Part shown: positions 17,305 through 25,822 of the stretch, one piece after another | Layout of the letters: each line of letters begins with the position of its first letter | Position numbering within the stretch: the first letter of the stretch is position 1 | Source of the DNA: Caldifarciminota bacterium UBA1063 | GTDB lineage: Bacteria > Hydrothermota > Hydrothermia > UBA1063 | Length of the DNA stretch: 31,493 nt | Direction of reading: 5' to 3' | Assembly (NCBI GenBank): GCA_002316275.1 | Contig: DCDE01000006.1 | Coordinates: 1 to 31,493 of the forward strand | Made by a program: the position numbers and the translations under genes | The notes under the pieces: model-generated | Told to the model about the DNA's origin: nothing | Database searches by the model: none | Seen by the model: only the letters and a program-made list of their open reading frames with translations

Positions 17305-18279
17305 TTTTGTATATAACTCGCAACTGACAAGTTTTATTGTGAAACCAGAGAGATGCAAGAACCTCAACCTCGGCATTACCGAAACCGATAAGGTGGTCAA
17401 TAGCGTAGTTTTCGAGGAATCCTTTGACACTTTTGGATAATGGGATGAACTTGTGTTAACTGAAACAGACAATGAGGCTTACCTCTCACTTGCCGGTGAT
17501 CGCCCATGGCGCCAGTGGTTTTGTCGATCCGATTGCGACACTCATCTATGGGTCCTGATTTACAGTGGTCCCATTGCGGATGTCCTTTGGCACAGAAATA
17601 GAACCAAGGTATATTTTACCAAACGGGAGCTCTTTGTGCTTGATCCGGTTGTTGATATGGTTTATGAGCCAGTTGAAAGTGGGAAAGCTTTAGCACTTGA
17701 TGAGACCAATGATAAACTTTATTTGGTGGATTCCTTGGAGAGATTAATTAAAGTAATTGAATGCGAGAACGATACCAAAGCAGTGGAGATACCTGTTTAT
17801 GCAGGAAGAGTTACCCTTTGTTGGAATCAGGTTGAAAATAAGCTTTACGTAGTTCACGACGGTTTGCACAGATTATACGTAATTGATTGTACAAGAGATA
17901 CAATCATCAGAGCCCTTTCAACGAATCTCAATCCAAATTGTCTATTGATCAATGAGGCAGATAACAGGTTATATGTTATAGAAAATTCGACAGCATCTGT
18001 TATTGATTGTAGTGCGAACACTGTTGTTACAACGATTCCGGTAAGTGCGAGTCCATATAGGATATCTACCTATGATATTACAGGTAAGGATGTAAGAGGC
18101 TGGCATTCTGGGGTAACGGTGAGACAGTTATGTCATATGGGATGGGAAGGATGCGAGGAGAGACTATAAAACCTGGGATTTATTTCTGCAGGGTTCAAAG
18201 AGAGGACTATTCTGCTGAGAGCAGGATTATAAAGATAGAGGCGCAAGGCGCTATTTCTATTGGCAAGGTAACTGCGTAA
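17305..18279 (+). pseudogene. Decayed secreted YVTN-type beta-propeller protein with C-terminal sorting domain
   Basis: One frame reads from about 17305 to 18169, broken by a stop near 17440. It contains at least three propeller blades of the YVTN kind: 'NDKLYLVDS..LIKVIEC', 'NKLYVVHDGLHRLYVIDC' and 'NRLYVIE..ASVIDCSANTVV'. It then reaches 'YDITGKDVRG', the start of a T9SS-like C-terminal domain. A frameshift follows near 18100. The domain's last strands, 'IKPGIYFCRVQREDYSAESR', continue in another frame to TAA at 18277-18279. The upstream end also shows out-of-frame propeller-like fragments. The original N-terminus and signal peptide are lost, and no promoter or ribosome binding site is visible. 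Confidence 0.75.
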
Positions 18280-18607
18280 TACAAACTAAAAGGGTTACCT
18301 AATCAGTTTCTCAATGTTTTGGGGATTTCTTTTTAAGAACTACTTACCGTATTGAGTTCTCATTCGTAAATAAGACAATTTAATGGAGTGGGTTAGGATA
18401 AATTTTAAGGAGATTGGAGGACTGCGGAGCACTTAAAGACTTGATATATAGATTTTCGTTTTCATATTCTATGAAGGGATTATGCGCGAGCAGTTCCCTC
18501 ACTCTCATGCGTTTAGACGTTAGAGTATGGCTTTGCAACGATACCTATATAGAGGCTTATATCTGGTGATAATACCCATTTCCGGCGTACCGTCTATTCG
18601 TACTATT
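18280..18607. other. Decayed intergenic stretch
   Basis: No intact gene is visible. On the minus strand around 18405-18530 an open stretch encodes 'MRVRELLAHNPFIEYENEN', which has a coding look and could be another gene remnant, but no family can be named with confidence. The rest is AT-rich with stops in all frames. Confidence 0.4.
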
Positions 18608-18998
18608 TTAATTATTTCCTTTAAATCTCTCAAAAGTTGTTTCCATTGAAACTCTTATGATGGTGCCTCTCCAAGAGATTTGTTCTCCCAAAATTGAATT
18701 TAAAAGTTCTTGGAGTGTATAGCCGTCCATACCCAAGGAGAATGTATTCTTAACGATGCACTTAAGCAGGAGTAAGATCCCTATTTCTTTGAGTATGGTT
18801 ATGAAAATGCAATGTTTTGTGTGTTTACTAATCTTTTCAAAATACGGCATAATGAGGGGAGAGTGCATATGTTCTAAGGTCTCCATAATTATTGCAATAT
18901 CAATAAGTGCAGCTCTTCTGGTCTTGTGCATTCGTAGAAGTGAAAATTCGGGGAATCCTTCCATTTATCTCTTGCGACGTCTAATTCCCCTCCCCGAT
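18608..18998 (-). pseudogene. Decayed SAM-dependent methyltransferase remnant
   Basis: On the minus strand a 118-codon frame contains 'DIAIIMETLEHMHSP', the post-motif (motif II) of class I methyltransferases, followed by 'HCIFITILKEIGILLLLK' and 'MDGYTLQELLNSILG'. Just upstream in a different frame (about 18900-18998) lies 'ARDKWKDSPNFHFYECTRP', which reads like the expected preceding segment ('...ARDKWK..PN..F...'). The SAM-binding glycine motif is gone. One frameshift near 18900 and loss of the N-terminus mark it as a pseudogene. I see no neighbour that gives its former role. Confidence 0.62.
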
Positions 18999-19212
18999 CG
19001 GCATCAAAAGATGCATTCTTTATATCATGTGTAATCTGTACCTCAGCTCATTTAATACCCCCCGTATTGTTATAAGTTATAGACTATAGGCGGAGATGTG
19101 AAGACGCTGCTCAAGAGGTAAAAATAGAAATGCTGGTGCAGAGCGATCTATCAAGAATCTTAATTTTTTATTAGAGGCCTTGTCCTTTAATTTTGCGTAA
19201 ATTACAATTCTT

Positions 19213-21135
19213 TTATCTTACAATCGCCAATTTATTTCTCGCTAAAATAAGTTCATTCGAGGTCAATAGGTAGTAGTATACACCATTTTTCAGATTGCCA
19301 CTATACTCAAGCTTGTTGGTATTATCAATTGCTGAGATTCTATCTACGATTCTACCCGTTACATCGTAAATTTTAATCTCCAGATTGTCATATGACTTGT
19401 CAACGTTGTACAAAAATAGGATGGATTCTCCTGATGGGCTAAAGTGATGGATAATTTCATTTTTGCTCTCAGCGAATTCATCGATTGTAGTGGGATTTGG
19501 AAGGACAATAGTTGGTGTATTGTAAGTAGAGGCGTATCTGTACCTTGTGGACCAGTTCCCTCCGGGCGGGGTGAGGATGGAGAGAAAGTAGACCGAATAA
19601 ACCATAAGTGAATCTTGTGGGGTAAAGCTGAAATCAAAGTTGTAATATTCGGATGTGAGTCCCTCTACGCGCTCGAAGTCAATGATATCTCCTGTGGTTC
19701 TATTTTTTATCTCGAAGATAAGGTCTGCTGGCCTCTGGCTAGGGGCTACATAAAGGCTCTCAATTACTACGGAGGGTTCTAATGCTGTTACTGTATCGGG
19801 GAAACTTTTGTAAAGGATATAACTCGGTGAATTACTTAGTACTGTTGTCGGTGTAGTATATGTTGATTTGTAGGTGTACCTGTTACTCCATCCACCCCCG
19901 GGTGGAGTTAAAATGGAGAGGAAATATACTTCGTATTCTCCGAAACTGTCAGCTAACGTTATTTGTGGATCCAATCCGAAGGTTTTAATCCAGTGGCCAC
20001 AACTCAAAGATTCGATTCTTTCATGATATAGTATATTTCCGCTTTCTCTATGTTTTATTTCGAATATTAGGTCTGCAGGAGCCTGAGATGGTGCAATATA
20101 GAGGCTTTCCTGTACGAATATACTGGAGTCCGCATAGATGATCTCAGGGTAGCTTTTATAAACTATACAACTTGTATCGGGGGTTGGGTTTGTTTTCACT
20201 TTTGTGGGCAGGAGCGAAGTTGAAACATGGGAATATCTGTTATTCCAGTTTCCTCCCTCAGGGACGATATAGGAGATAAAGTAGACATAATAATCATAAC
20301 CACTATCCGGTAGTGAAATAGTTGGGTTTATTCCAAAGGTCCTTATCCAGTAGCCAGGAGATATATTGGCAGTCCTTTCAGTGTAAAGGACATTCCCTGA
20401 TGTCTTAGATTTTACTTCGAAGATTAAATCTGCATTTGCTTGAAATCCCGCGACGTAAAAACTGTCTCTTACTGTGAAATTGGAGTTCGAGTACACGCTA
20501 TCGGGATAATCAGTAAAAAGTACAAAGGAAGGGTAAAGAAGTCCGAGGTGCTTGCATAATCCCTTTGTGTAAGCATGCCCTTGTCTTGAGGAGTGTGCGT
20601 ACCAGTTATACGCATACCTCCAGGATTCATTGTAATCTCCGTTGTAATCTATAAAAGAGCCTTCTCCAAGGATTGCAGGCATACTTGTGTACCGAAGAAC
20701 GTAATATCCTGCTGTTTGGGCGCCTCTATCGTTGTATAAGTACGCTCTTACGAGTTCGGGATGGGTTGAGTCCCTTAGAGCAAAGCTTTGAGCACTTCCA
20801 TAGGTGTAGCAGTAAGTTTCTGTTCCCTGTACGGAACCATTATATGCATTCTGGTGAATGGAAATAAATCTGTCGAAATCGTTTGTATTTGCATAATTTA
20901 CCCTGTCTTCAAGGGAAACGTCCATATCGGAGTATCTTGTCATACTTGTCCAAGTAATCCCACCGACCTTATCCATATAAAATTTTGCCCAATTGGCAAC
21001 GTCTAAGTTTGCCTGTTTTTCAGTGTAGTATGTGCCTATTGCTCCAGGATCGGTTCCGCCGTGCCCAGGGTCGAGGCATATAGTCCATGCGAAAAGGGCG
21101 CATGGGAATGCTAAAGAGATTAAGAAGTGCTTCAT
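19213..21135 (-). CDS. Secreted N-acetylmuramoyl-L-alanine amidase with three tandem repeats and C-terminal sorting domain
   Basis: This 640-residue protein starts with a signal peptide (1-16). The amidase_3 domain covers about 17-200, with zinc ligands H25 in 'DPGHGGTDPGAIG', E39 and H94 in 'SIHQNA', and E158 in 'ILGEGSF' as the catalytic glutamate. It cleaves the amide bond between MurNAc and the stem peptide. Three repeats of about 108 residues follow (205-313, 324-433, 439-545), each containing 'ADLIFEhK', a 'GxWxRTFG'-like strand and 'YFLSILTPPGGxWSxRY'. Residues about 555-640 are a T9SS-type-A-like domain ('IKIYDVTGRIVDRI', 'LKNGVYYYLL'). The ATG overlaps the stop of the propeller gene by 4 nt. 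Confidence 0.9.
   Translation of the reverse strand: MKHFLISLAFPCALFAWTICLDPGHGGTDPGAIGTYYTEKQANLDVANWAKFYMDKVGGITWTSMTRYSDMDVSLEDRVNYANTNDFDRFISIHQNAYNGSVQGTETYCYTYGSAQSFALRDSTHPELVRAYLYNDRGAQTAGYYVLRYTSMPAILGEGSFIDYNGDYNESWRYAYNWYAHSSRQGHAYTKGLCKHLGLLYPSFVLFTDYPDSVYSNSNFTVRDSFYVAGFQANADLIFEVKSKTSGNVLYTERTANISPGYWIRTFGINPTISLPDSGYDYYVYFISYIVPEGGNWNNRYSHVSTSLLPTKVKTNPTPDTSCIVYKSYPEIIYADSSIFVQESLYIAPSQAPADLIFEIKHRESGNILYHERIESLSCGHWIKTFGLDPQITLADSFGEYEVYFLSILTPPGGGWSNRYTYKSTYTTPTTVLSNSPSYILYKSFPDTVTALEPSVVIESLYVAPSQRPADLIFEIKNRTTGDIIDFERVEGLTSEYYNFDFSFTPQDSLMVYSVYFLSILTPPGGNWSTRYRYASTYNTPTIVLPNPTTIDEFAESKNEIIHHFSPSGESILFLYNVDKSYDNLEIKIYDVTGRIVDRISAIDNTNKLEYSGNLKNGVYYYLLTSNELILARNKLAIVR
19501..20523 (-). 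repeat. Three tandem in-frame repeats of about 325 bp within the amidase gene
   Basis: Repeat 1 is about 20523-20197, repeat 2 about 20166-19837 and repeat 3 about 19821-19501. Repeats 2 and 3 are the most alike ('LYVAPSQxPADLIFEIK', 'VYFLSILTPPGG'), and repeat 1 is more diverged. They look like beta-sandwich modules, probably for binding polymer or positioning at the cell surface. Confidence 0.8.
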
Positions 21136-22016
21136 TTTTCGTCGTGCACTCTTATTAATTTTACTTTGCTGTTTATTTTTATATAACCAACTTCTAAATC
21201 TGGCGTATTAAAATATATTGTCTTTCCGTCAGTGGAAAAGATAGGTTTGATTTCGTGAAGAGCGGGGGTATCAGTGATTTTCGAAACTTTTTTGTCTTCA
21301 ATGCTATAGATGTAAATATCCGAGGAAGTTATATTTTCCCCGTCATCTTCTGAGATGTTGAATACAATTTTTTTACTGTCGGGTGACCACCTGGGATTGT
21401 TTCCTGGAGATACAAAAGAGATAGCGCGAGTTTCAATGTCATACAGGTATATGCCTTTGCTAATGCAGTTTAAAATTAGCTTCTTTCCATCGGGCGAGAA
21501 AGAAGGTCCATAACACACGCCATCCACGCTGATTTTTTCTTTCCTCCCATCTCTATCAATGAGGTATATTTCGTCCCGTTCTTGAAATGCAAAGATATCA
21601 CCATTTGTATCTATGTATGGAGAATTCACATTCTCAATGTTGTTTTTTAATGTACCATTAGTGTCTATTATCTTAATACAACCTTCGTACGGGTATGCGA
21701 TCAGCTTTTCACTGTACCATACGGGGAATCCGATGTTACCTTTCTCCTCAACGATGACCTTTTCACCGCCATCATCGGTCAATAGAATAACTTTCCCCTC
21801 GTCTTTTACTAATATCTTTTTCCTATCAAATGAAAGGGATATGTGAAAGCCGTTGTAATTCGAGATTTTCCTTGCAGTTTCCTTCTTGATCGAGTAGATA
21901 TATATACCATCGTATTTTGGCCCTGTGAGTACGAGTCTCTGGTCATCGAGGATTTCATTAACTATATAGGGACTTCCTGCTCTTAACATATATAGCAAAA
22001 GTATCATCAAATTCAC
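21132..22016 (-). CDS. TolB-like beta-propeller protein (PD40 repeats)
   Basis: The 294-residue protein starts at GTG with AAAGGAGG 4 nt upstream. The first dozen or so hydrophobic residues ('LMILLLYMLRAGS') form a signal peptide or short anchor. The rest is made of about six blades of the PD40/TolB type, with recurring 'DGxK/SPDGKKLIL', 'WSPDSKKIVF' and 'FSTDGKTIYF'. Such proteins act in the periplasm as interaction scaffolds. Its end overlaps the amidase ATG (4 nt), so the two are translationally coupled and probably act together on the cell wall. Confidence 0.85.
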   Translation of the reverse strand: MNLMILLLYMLRAGSPYIVNEILDDQRLVLTGPKYDGIYIYSIKKETARKISNYNGFHISLSFDRKKILVKDEGKVILLTDDGGEKVIVEEKGNIGFPVWYSEKLIAYPYEGCIKIIDTNGTLKNNIENVNSPYIDTNGDIFAFQERDEIYLIDRDGRKEKISVDGVCYGPSFSPDGKKLILNCISKGIYLYDIETRAISFVSPGNNPRWSPDSKKIVFNISEDDGENITSSDIYIYSIEDKKVSKITDTPALHEIKPIFSTDGKTIYFNTPDLEVGYIKINSKVKLIRVHDEK

Positions 22017-22103
22017 GATGCCTCCTTTGTGAAAATAATAATTGATTCATATAATACTTCCAAATTTTTCCAACAGATGCTCCCTCGAATATTTTACAGC
22101 ACT

Positions 22104-24107
22104 TTAGGGCTTGAAGCTATAGCACAGTTTTAGATATAACTTCCTATCAATAAGTGGTGGCAACGTATTTAGAGCACTGAAATTACTGATATCCCTTGTT
22201 TCATTTAAGACGATATATATGTGCGAACCCACAGAAAAATCGTATGCCAAGAGGAAGTTTGTCTGGAACTCATAAGAAATATCAGTCCATTGGATAAAAT
22301 ACCTAAAGCTGAGCTTATCGGTAACATTCCAGTTTCCTCTCACTGAGGTAATCATAACCTGTTCCTCATTTTCACCGGTTGTAGTAAAGTAATCCATTGA
22401 AAAATCGAGGGAGACATTCCTTAAAGGGTAGAGAGAAAACGAAATCGCAGGATACTTTAAGAATGCGTCGTAATATTTACCAAAGGTGTAAGAAGTAAAA
22501 ATTTTCATACTTCCTGATGGGTATATAGTTGCATTAGCTGCGTAAGTCAGGTTATTGTAGTATCTATCTTCATACAGGCGATAGGTCTTCTCTATGAATA
22601 GATTAATATCGAGATACTTTGGAAAACTTATACCCAGGTAGGGGCCTATTTCGTCCTGCATGAGCTTTTTATCACTACATCTCGTCCAGTTAGAGTAGTA
22701 AGCACCGGGAGTGATGCTCTGCACGAAGGAATTATCGAGGGAAAAGGTGTATGAGAGGTTGTAATATCCTGCCTTTACATTTGGTACAGAGATAAATCCA
22801 AGCTCCGGATTGTAGTTTTGTTGGAGTACTCTATAGGATAAGACAGCTCCAAAGCCTTCATTGATGGGATATCTTGTTAAGTCACACCTAAACGCAAAAT
22901 CGTCACCCCCCGTCAAACCCCCTGTGAATGTCTTAGAAAAGGCGAAGTCGAGATCTACATCAAAAGGTATCTTAACTCCTCCATCCAGGCTTAAACTATG
23001 GTTATAATGGTCGGGGGCAAATTTACTTACCTCGTAGAATCCGAACCAGTTATTTTTGAAATCTTTCTTGGAGCGAAGGCAGATAATATCACTTGGCGAA
23101 TTACCACCTTCTGATACAAAAAAGGAGTAGAGATCAAATCCGTTGTAATTTCCGGTAATTTTGGCACCATACCTTATCTCTTCGATGGATCTTGTATACA
23201 TTAATTGTAATATTGAGCTAAGTATATCGCTTTTTTCCATAAAGAACGGTCTCTTTTCTAAGAGGAATAACTTTGTTTTCGAGAGGTCTATCTGATCCAC
23301 ATCTCCTTCAATCTGTGCAAAGTCAGGGTTATATGTAAGATTAATGCTATAATTGTTACGAATAACCCATCCTAAGTCGCATCCTGCCTTATATTGAAAA
23401 GGTTTATAGGAACTTGCAAAATAAGGGATAATCTCGAGAGGAGTCGTCATTGGGGCATCGGGAAGGGCGAGTTTAATTTTTCTGAAGGTAGAGGGGTCGA
23501 TTATGTTGCTCACTGGTATTGACCATGAAAGCACCTCTGTTTTTGGTGTACCTTTAACCCTTTTGATTGATTCAATGAAATTTAAACCCCACAAGCCTCC
23601 ACGAAATCTAAATATCTTAATGGGCGTTATAATCATACCTTCCCAACCATTATCTGTTAAATTTGTTTCTGAATACCACTCCGCGTCCCAGGAGGGGTCT
23701 TGGGAAACAGCTGCATTGTCTCCATAAGCGTCTGACTGAACATTGATTGCATTAACGCTCAGTAGATAGGCGCTTCTTCCATTGTTGTAAGTATCTATTA
23801 AGATACCAAATGCATCTTGGCTGGTGAAGCTGAAGTCCCTTGTGGTTGAAGTAAAAATGGGTGGTTCTTCCTTAGGACAGAAGAACTTAATCCCGAGGTT
23901 TTCACCATCAAATAGTATATATACGGCTGGGGCATAAGGTGGATTAGTATCAACCTCAGGATAGATAGCATAGAAGCTGTCGATCTTTGTTCCGTATTTT
24001 TCCCAGAGAGTATCGTGGAGGGAAATTCTGGATATGTTTATATCAATGGGCGTAAGCTCCAAGGATAGAGATGCTGTAAATATAACAAGCAGAAGATTAA
24101 TATGCAC
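22104..24107 (-). CDS. DUF5916-family outer membrane protein (CBM9-like domain plus beta-barrel)
   Basis: The 667-residue protein starts at GTG, overlapping the permease stop by 11 nt. A signal peptide (1-16) precedes an N-terminal CBM9-like domain (about 20-215) with 'SQDAFGILIDTYNNGRSAYLLSVNAINVQSD' and 'DPSWDAEWYSETNLTDNGWEGMIITPIKIFRF'. The C-terminal part (about 225-667) is a beta-barrel. It carries the DUF5916 hallmark 'YNPDFAQIEGDVDQIDL' and 'LLEKRPFFMEKSDI' (260-295) and ends in a strand finishing in F-K-P. Its function is unknown. The reading frame is coupled to the ABC permease, so it could be the outer-membrane step of the export system upstream, but that is inference. A decayed relative lies at 27966-29072. 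Confidence 0.87.
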   Translation of the reverse strand: MHINLLLVIFTASLSLELTPIDINISRISLHDTLWEKYGTKIDSFYAIYPEVDTNPPYAPAVYILFDGENLGIKFFCPKEEPPIFTSTTRDFSFTSQDAFGILIDTYNNGRSAYLLSVNAINVQSDAYGDNAAVSQDPSWDAEWYSETNLTDNGWEGMIITPIKIFRFRGGLWGLNFIESIKRVKGTPKTEVLSWSIPVSNIIDPSTFRKIKLALPDAPMTTPLEIIPYFASSYKPFQYKAGCDLGWVIRNNYSINLTYNPDFAQIEGDVDQIDLSKTKLFLLEKRPFFMEKSDILSSILQLMYTRSIEEIRYGAKITGNYNGFDLYSFFVSEGGNSPSDIICLRSKKDFKNNWFGFYEVSKFAPDHYNHSLSLDGGVKIPFDVDLDFAFSKTFTGGLTGGDDFAFRCDLTRYPINEGFGAVLSYRVLQQNYNPELGFISVPNVKAGYYNLSYTFSLDNSFVQSITPGAYYSNWTRCSDKKLMQDEIGPYLGISFPKYLDINLFIEKTYRLYEDRYYNNLTYAANATIYPSGSMKIFTSYTFGKYYDAFLKYPAISFSLYPLRNVSLDFSMDYFTTTGENEEQVMITSVRGNWNVTDKLSFRYFIQWTDISYEFQTNFLLAYDFSVGSHIYIVLNETRDISNFSALNTLPPLIDRKLYLKLCYSFKP

Positions 24108-24873
24108 TGTATTTCCCTGTTTGTTTTACGTGCCTTACACTTTTTTTGAAAGTGATAACTGCAACTGTGAAGATCAATATACTGTAAAGGATGGTTAACA
24201 AAATTTCTTTAAAGAGTAGCATGTTTTTCTCTATTCCACTCAGCACCCTTATTCCAAGGCCCATGGGAAGAAGATTTGAGAACGCTCTCAACGGTTGTGG
24301 CATACTTTCATAAGGAATTACAATTCCTGAAAAGAAAAGTATCAGATATTGAAAAACTGAAGAAAAGGAACCTATTCTTAGGAACATGAAACCAAGAGCT
24401 GCCAATAATAGTCCAAACCCATAAAGGGTTATTATGATAGAGATAATCACAATGGTAGTGATAATCGAATTTTCTAACGTTGTAAAAAAGATGCCAATTT
24501 TCGGCGAAAACAAAATGAACATTGGTAAACCTATGAAAAAGATGCGGATTACTGCAAATAGAAGATCTACGAAGAATCTCGCCATGAAAATATTTGGAAG
24601 TGAGAACCTCGTTACCGAAATTTGCTCAATGGTTCCGTAATATCTCTCTTCGAAAAGATTGTCAGAGGCATCGGATATGCATCTTGCTGCGAAAATCCAG
24701 AGAATGAGCCCTATAAACGTTGTTGCATTGCCACTTTCTTCTGAAGAACTGGTAACTCCACGGTAGATGCCCGTCAAGAAGATAAAAGTCGCTAAAAGCC
24801 CGATTAAATAGTTAAATTTATACCGCTTTAGGTCATACCAAAATTTTAGTATTTCAGCTTTCAGAACGTACAT
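24097..24873 (-). CDS. ABC-2 type transporter permease
   Basis: The protein has 258 residues from the ATG at 24873 (MYVLKAEILKFWYDLKRY...). AAGGAGG lies 12 nt upstream of this ATG and 3 nt upstream of another in-frame ATG at 24882, so the start is uncertain by three codons; a longer frame to 24930 is not supported. About six membrane segments are visible, with 'EERYYGTIEQISVTRF', a motif typical of ABC-2 exporters, in the first loop, and 'FSGIVIPYESMP' before the last segments. It pairs with the ATPase encoded just upstream (20-nt overlap). Confidence 0.9.
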   Translation of the reverse strand: MYVLKAEILKFWYDLKRYKFNYLIGLLATFIFLTGIYRGVTSSSEESGNATTFIGLILWIFAARCISDASDNLFEERYYGTIEQISVTRFSLPNIFMARFFVDLLFAVIRIFFIGLPMFILFSPKIGIFFTTLENSIITTIVIISIIITLYGFGLLLAALGFMFLRIGSFSSVFQYLILFFSGIVIPYESMPQPLRAFSNLLPMGLGIRVLSGIEKNMLLFKEILLTILYSILIFTVAVITFKKSVRHVKQTGKYSAY

Positions 24874-25822
24874 TGTTCCCATATTCCTCCTTGAAGATAG
24901 TTTCAAAGTCCCTTTCCACTTTTTCGACACTTATAAATTCATTTAGGCATATTAATCTTTGTAGTAAAGATCTGTTCTCGGAAGGGCACTTACACTTTAT
25001 AATTCCTGCTGCCATTTTTTCCCATTCCACCTTTTCTTTTGAAAGGACTTTTTCCACACTATCATTGCTTCTCAAATAAACCTCATACATTTGCTTAGCT
25101 GTGAGCGATTTTAACTCGTGGGTCGAGCCTTTTCTCACAATACGGCCATTTTTTAACCATACCACCCTATCGGTAACCTTTTCTACAAAATCCATTCTAT
25201 GACTCGCAATGATAAATGTTACATGCTTCTCCTTGACTATATTTTTAATGATATTGGTAATCTCCTCTGCGGCGATGACATCAAGGGCTGAGAGTGGTTC
25301 GTCAAGAAATACCACCGATGGCTCAGTTAAAAGGCAGAGGGAAATGGACAATTTTTTCTGCATTCCAGATGAATAGTCCATTACATAGTCGTTTTGGAAA
25401 TCTTTTATACCCATTAGTTCGAGAAGTTCGTCGATCCTTTTTTCCGCAGTTTTTTTGGATATCTTATGAAGATATGCAAAATATAACAGGTTAATCCTGC
25501 CAGGGAGGTATCCGTAAAGGTTTCTCGACCCTTCCATCAAAAAAGAAAATTTTCCCAAGAAGCTCTCGGGATTTTTTACAATGGATGTACCTTTATAATA
25601 TATATCACCCTTGTCTGGGATGAGGAGGGTTGCTATCTGTTTGATAAGTGTGGTTTTACCTGCGCCATTTGGTCCTAATATACCAAGTATCTCTCCCTGT
25701 TCTACTTCGAAGGTAATATTGTCATTTGCTACGATTTCTCTACCTTTAGCCTTATATATCTTTGTGACGCCGTCGATATAAAGGAGTTTTTCTGCCAGTT
25801 TGTTCTTTGTATATCTTTTCAT
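24854..25822 (-). CDS. ABC transporter ATP-binding protein
   Basis: The protein has 322 residues from the ATG at 25822, which AAAGGAAG precedes with a 5-nt spacer; a frame starting at 25858 is longer but weakly supported. Walker A GPNGAGKTT is at 50-58, the Q-loop region is 'FSFLMEGSRNLYG', the signature is 'YSSGMQKKLSISL', Walker B is 'VVFLDEP' and the H-loop is 'IIASHRMDF'. The C-terminal 60 residues may bind the permease. The start lies 71 nt inside the radical SAM gene, so the two are co-expressed. There is no peptidase C39 domain, so leader removal, if any, needs another protease. Confidence 0.93.
   Translation of the reverse strand: MKRYTKNKLAEKLLYIDGVTKIYKAKGREIVANDNITFEVEQGEILGILGPNGAGKTTLIKQIATLLIPDKGDIYYKGTSIVKNPESFLGKFSFLMEGSRNLYGYLPGRINLLYFAYLHKISKKTAEKRIDELLELMGIKDFQNDYVMDYSSGMQKKLSISLCLLTEPSVVFLDEPLSALDVIAAEEITNIIKNIVKEKHVTFIIASHRMDFVEKVTDRVVWLKNGRIVRKGSTHELKSLTAKQMYEVYLRSNDSVEKVLSKEKVEWEKMAAGIIKCKCPSENRSLLQRLICLNEFISVEKVERDFETIFKEEYGNNVRSES

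Noticed and set aside
17152..17472. 106-codon minus-strand frame upstream of peroxiredoxin
   Set aside because: It has no motif or ribosome binding site, and its 5' part is antisense to the decayed propeller gene. It may hold debris but is not a supportable gene.
18405..18530. Minus-strand segment reading like a glycosyltransferase family 9 fragment (ELLAHNPFIE)
   Set aside because: The resemblance is a single short stretch, and no second motif supports the family.
18756..19034. 92-codon plus-strand frame
   Set aside because: It is antisense to the methyltransferase remnant, whose minus-strand frame shows recognisable family motifs.
19501..20523. CRISPR-like or mobile repeat origin for the repeated DNA
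   Set aside because: The repeats are in frame, about 325 bp long and encode a protein module. No CRISPR array of short direct repeats occurs anywhere in the window.
24874..24930. Longer N-terminus for the ABC permease
   Set aside because: It would extend far into the ATPase gene, while a Shine-Dalgarno site supports a start at 24873 or 24882.
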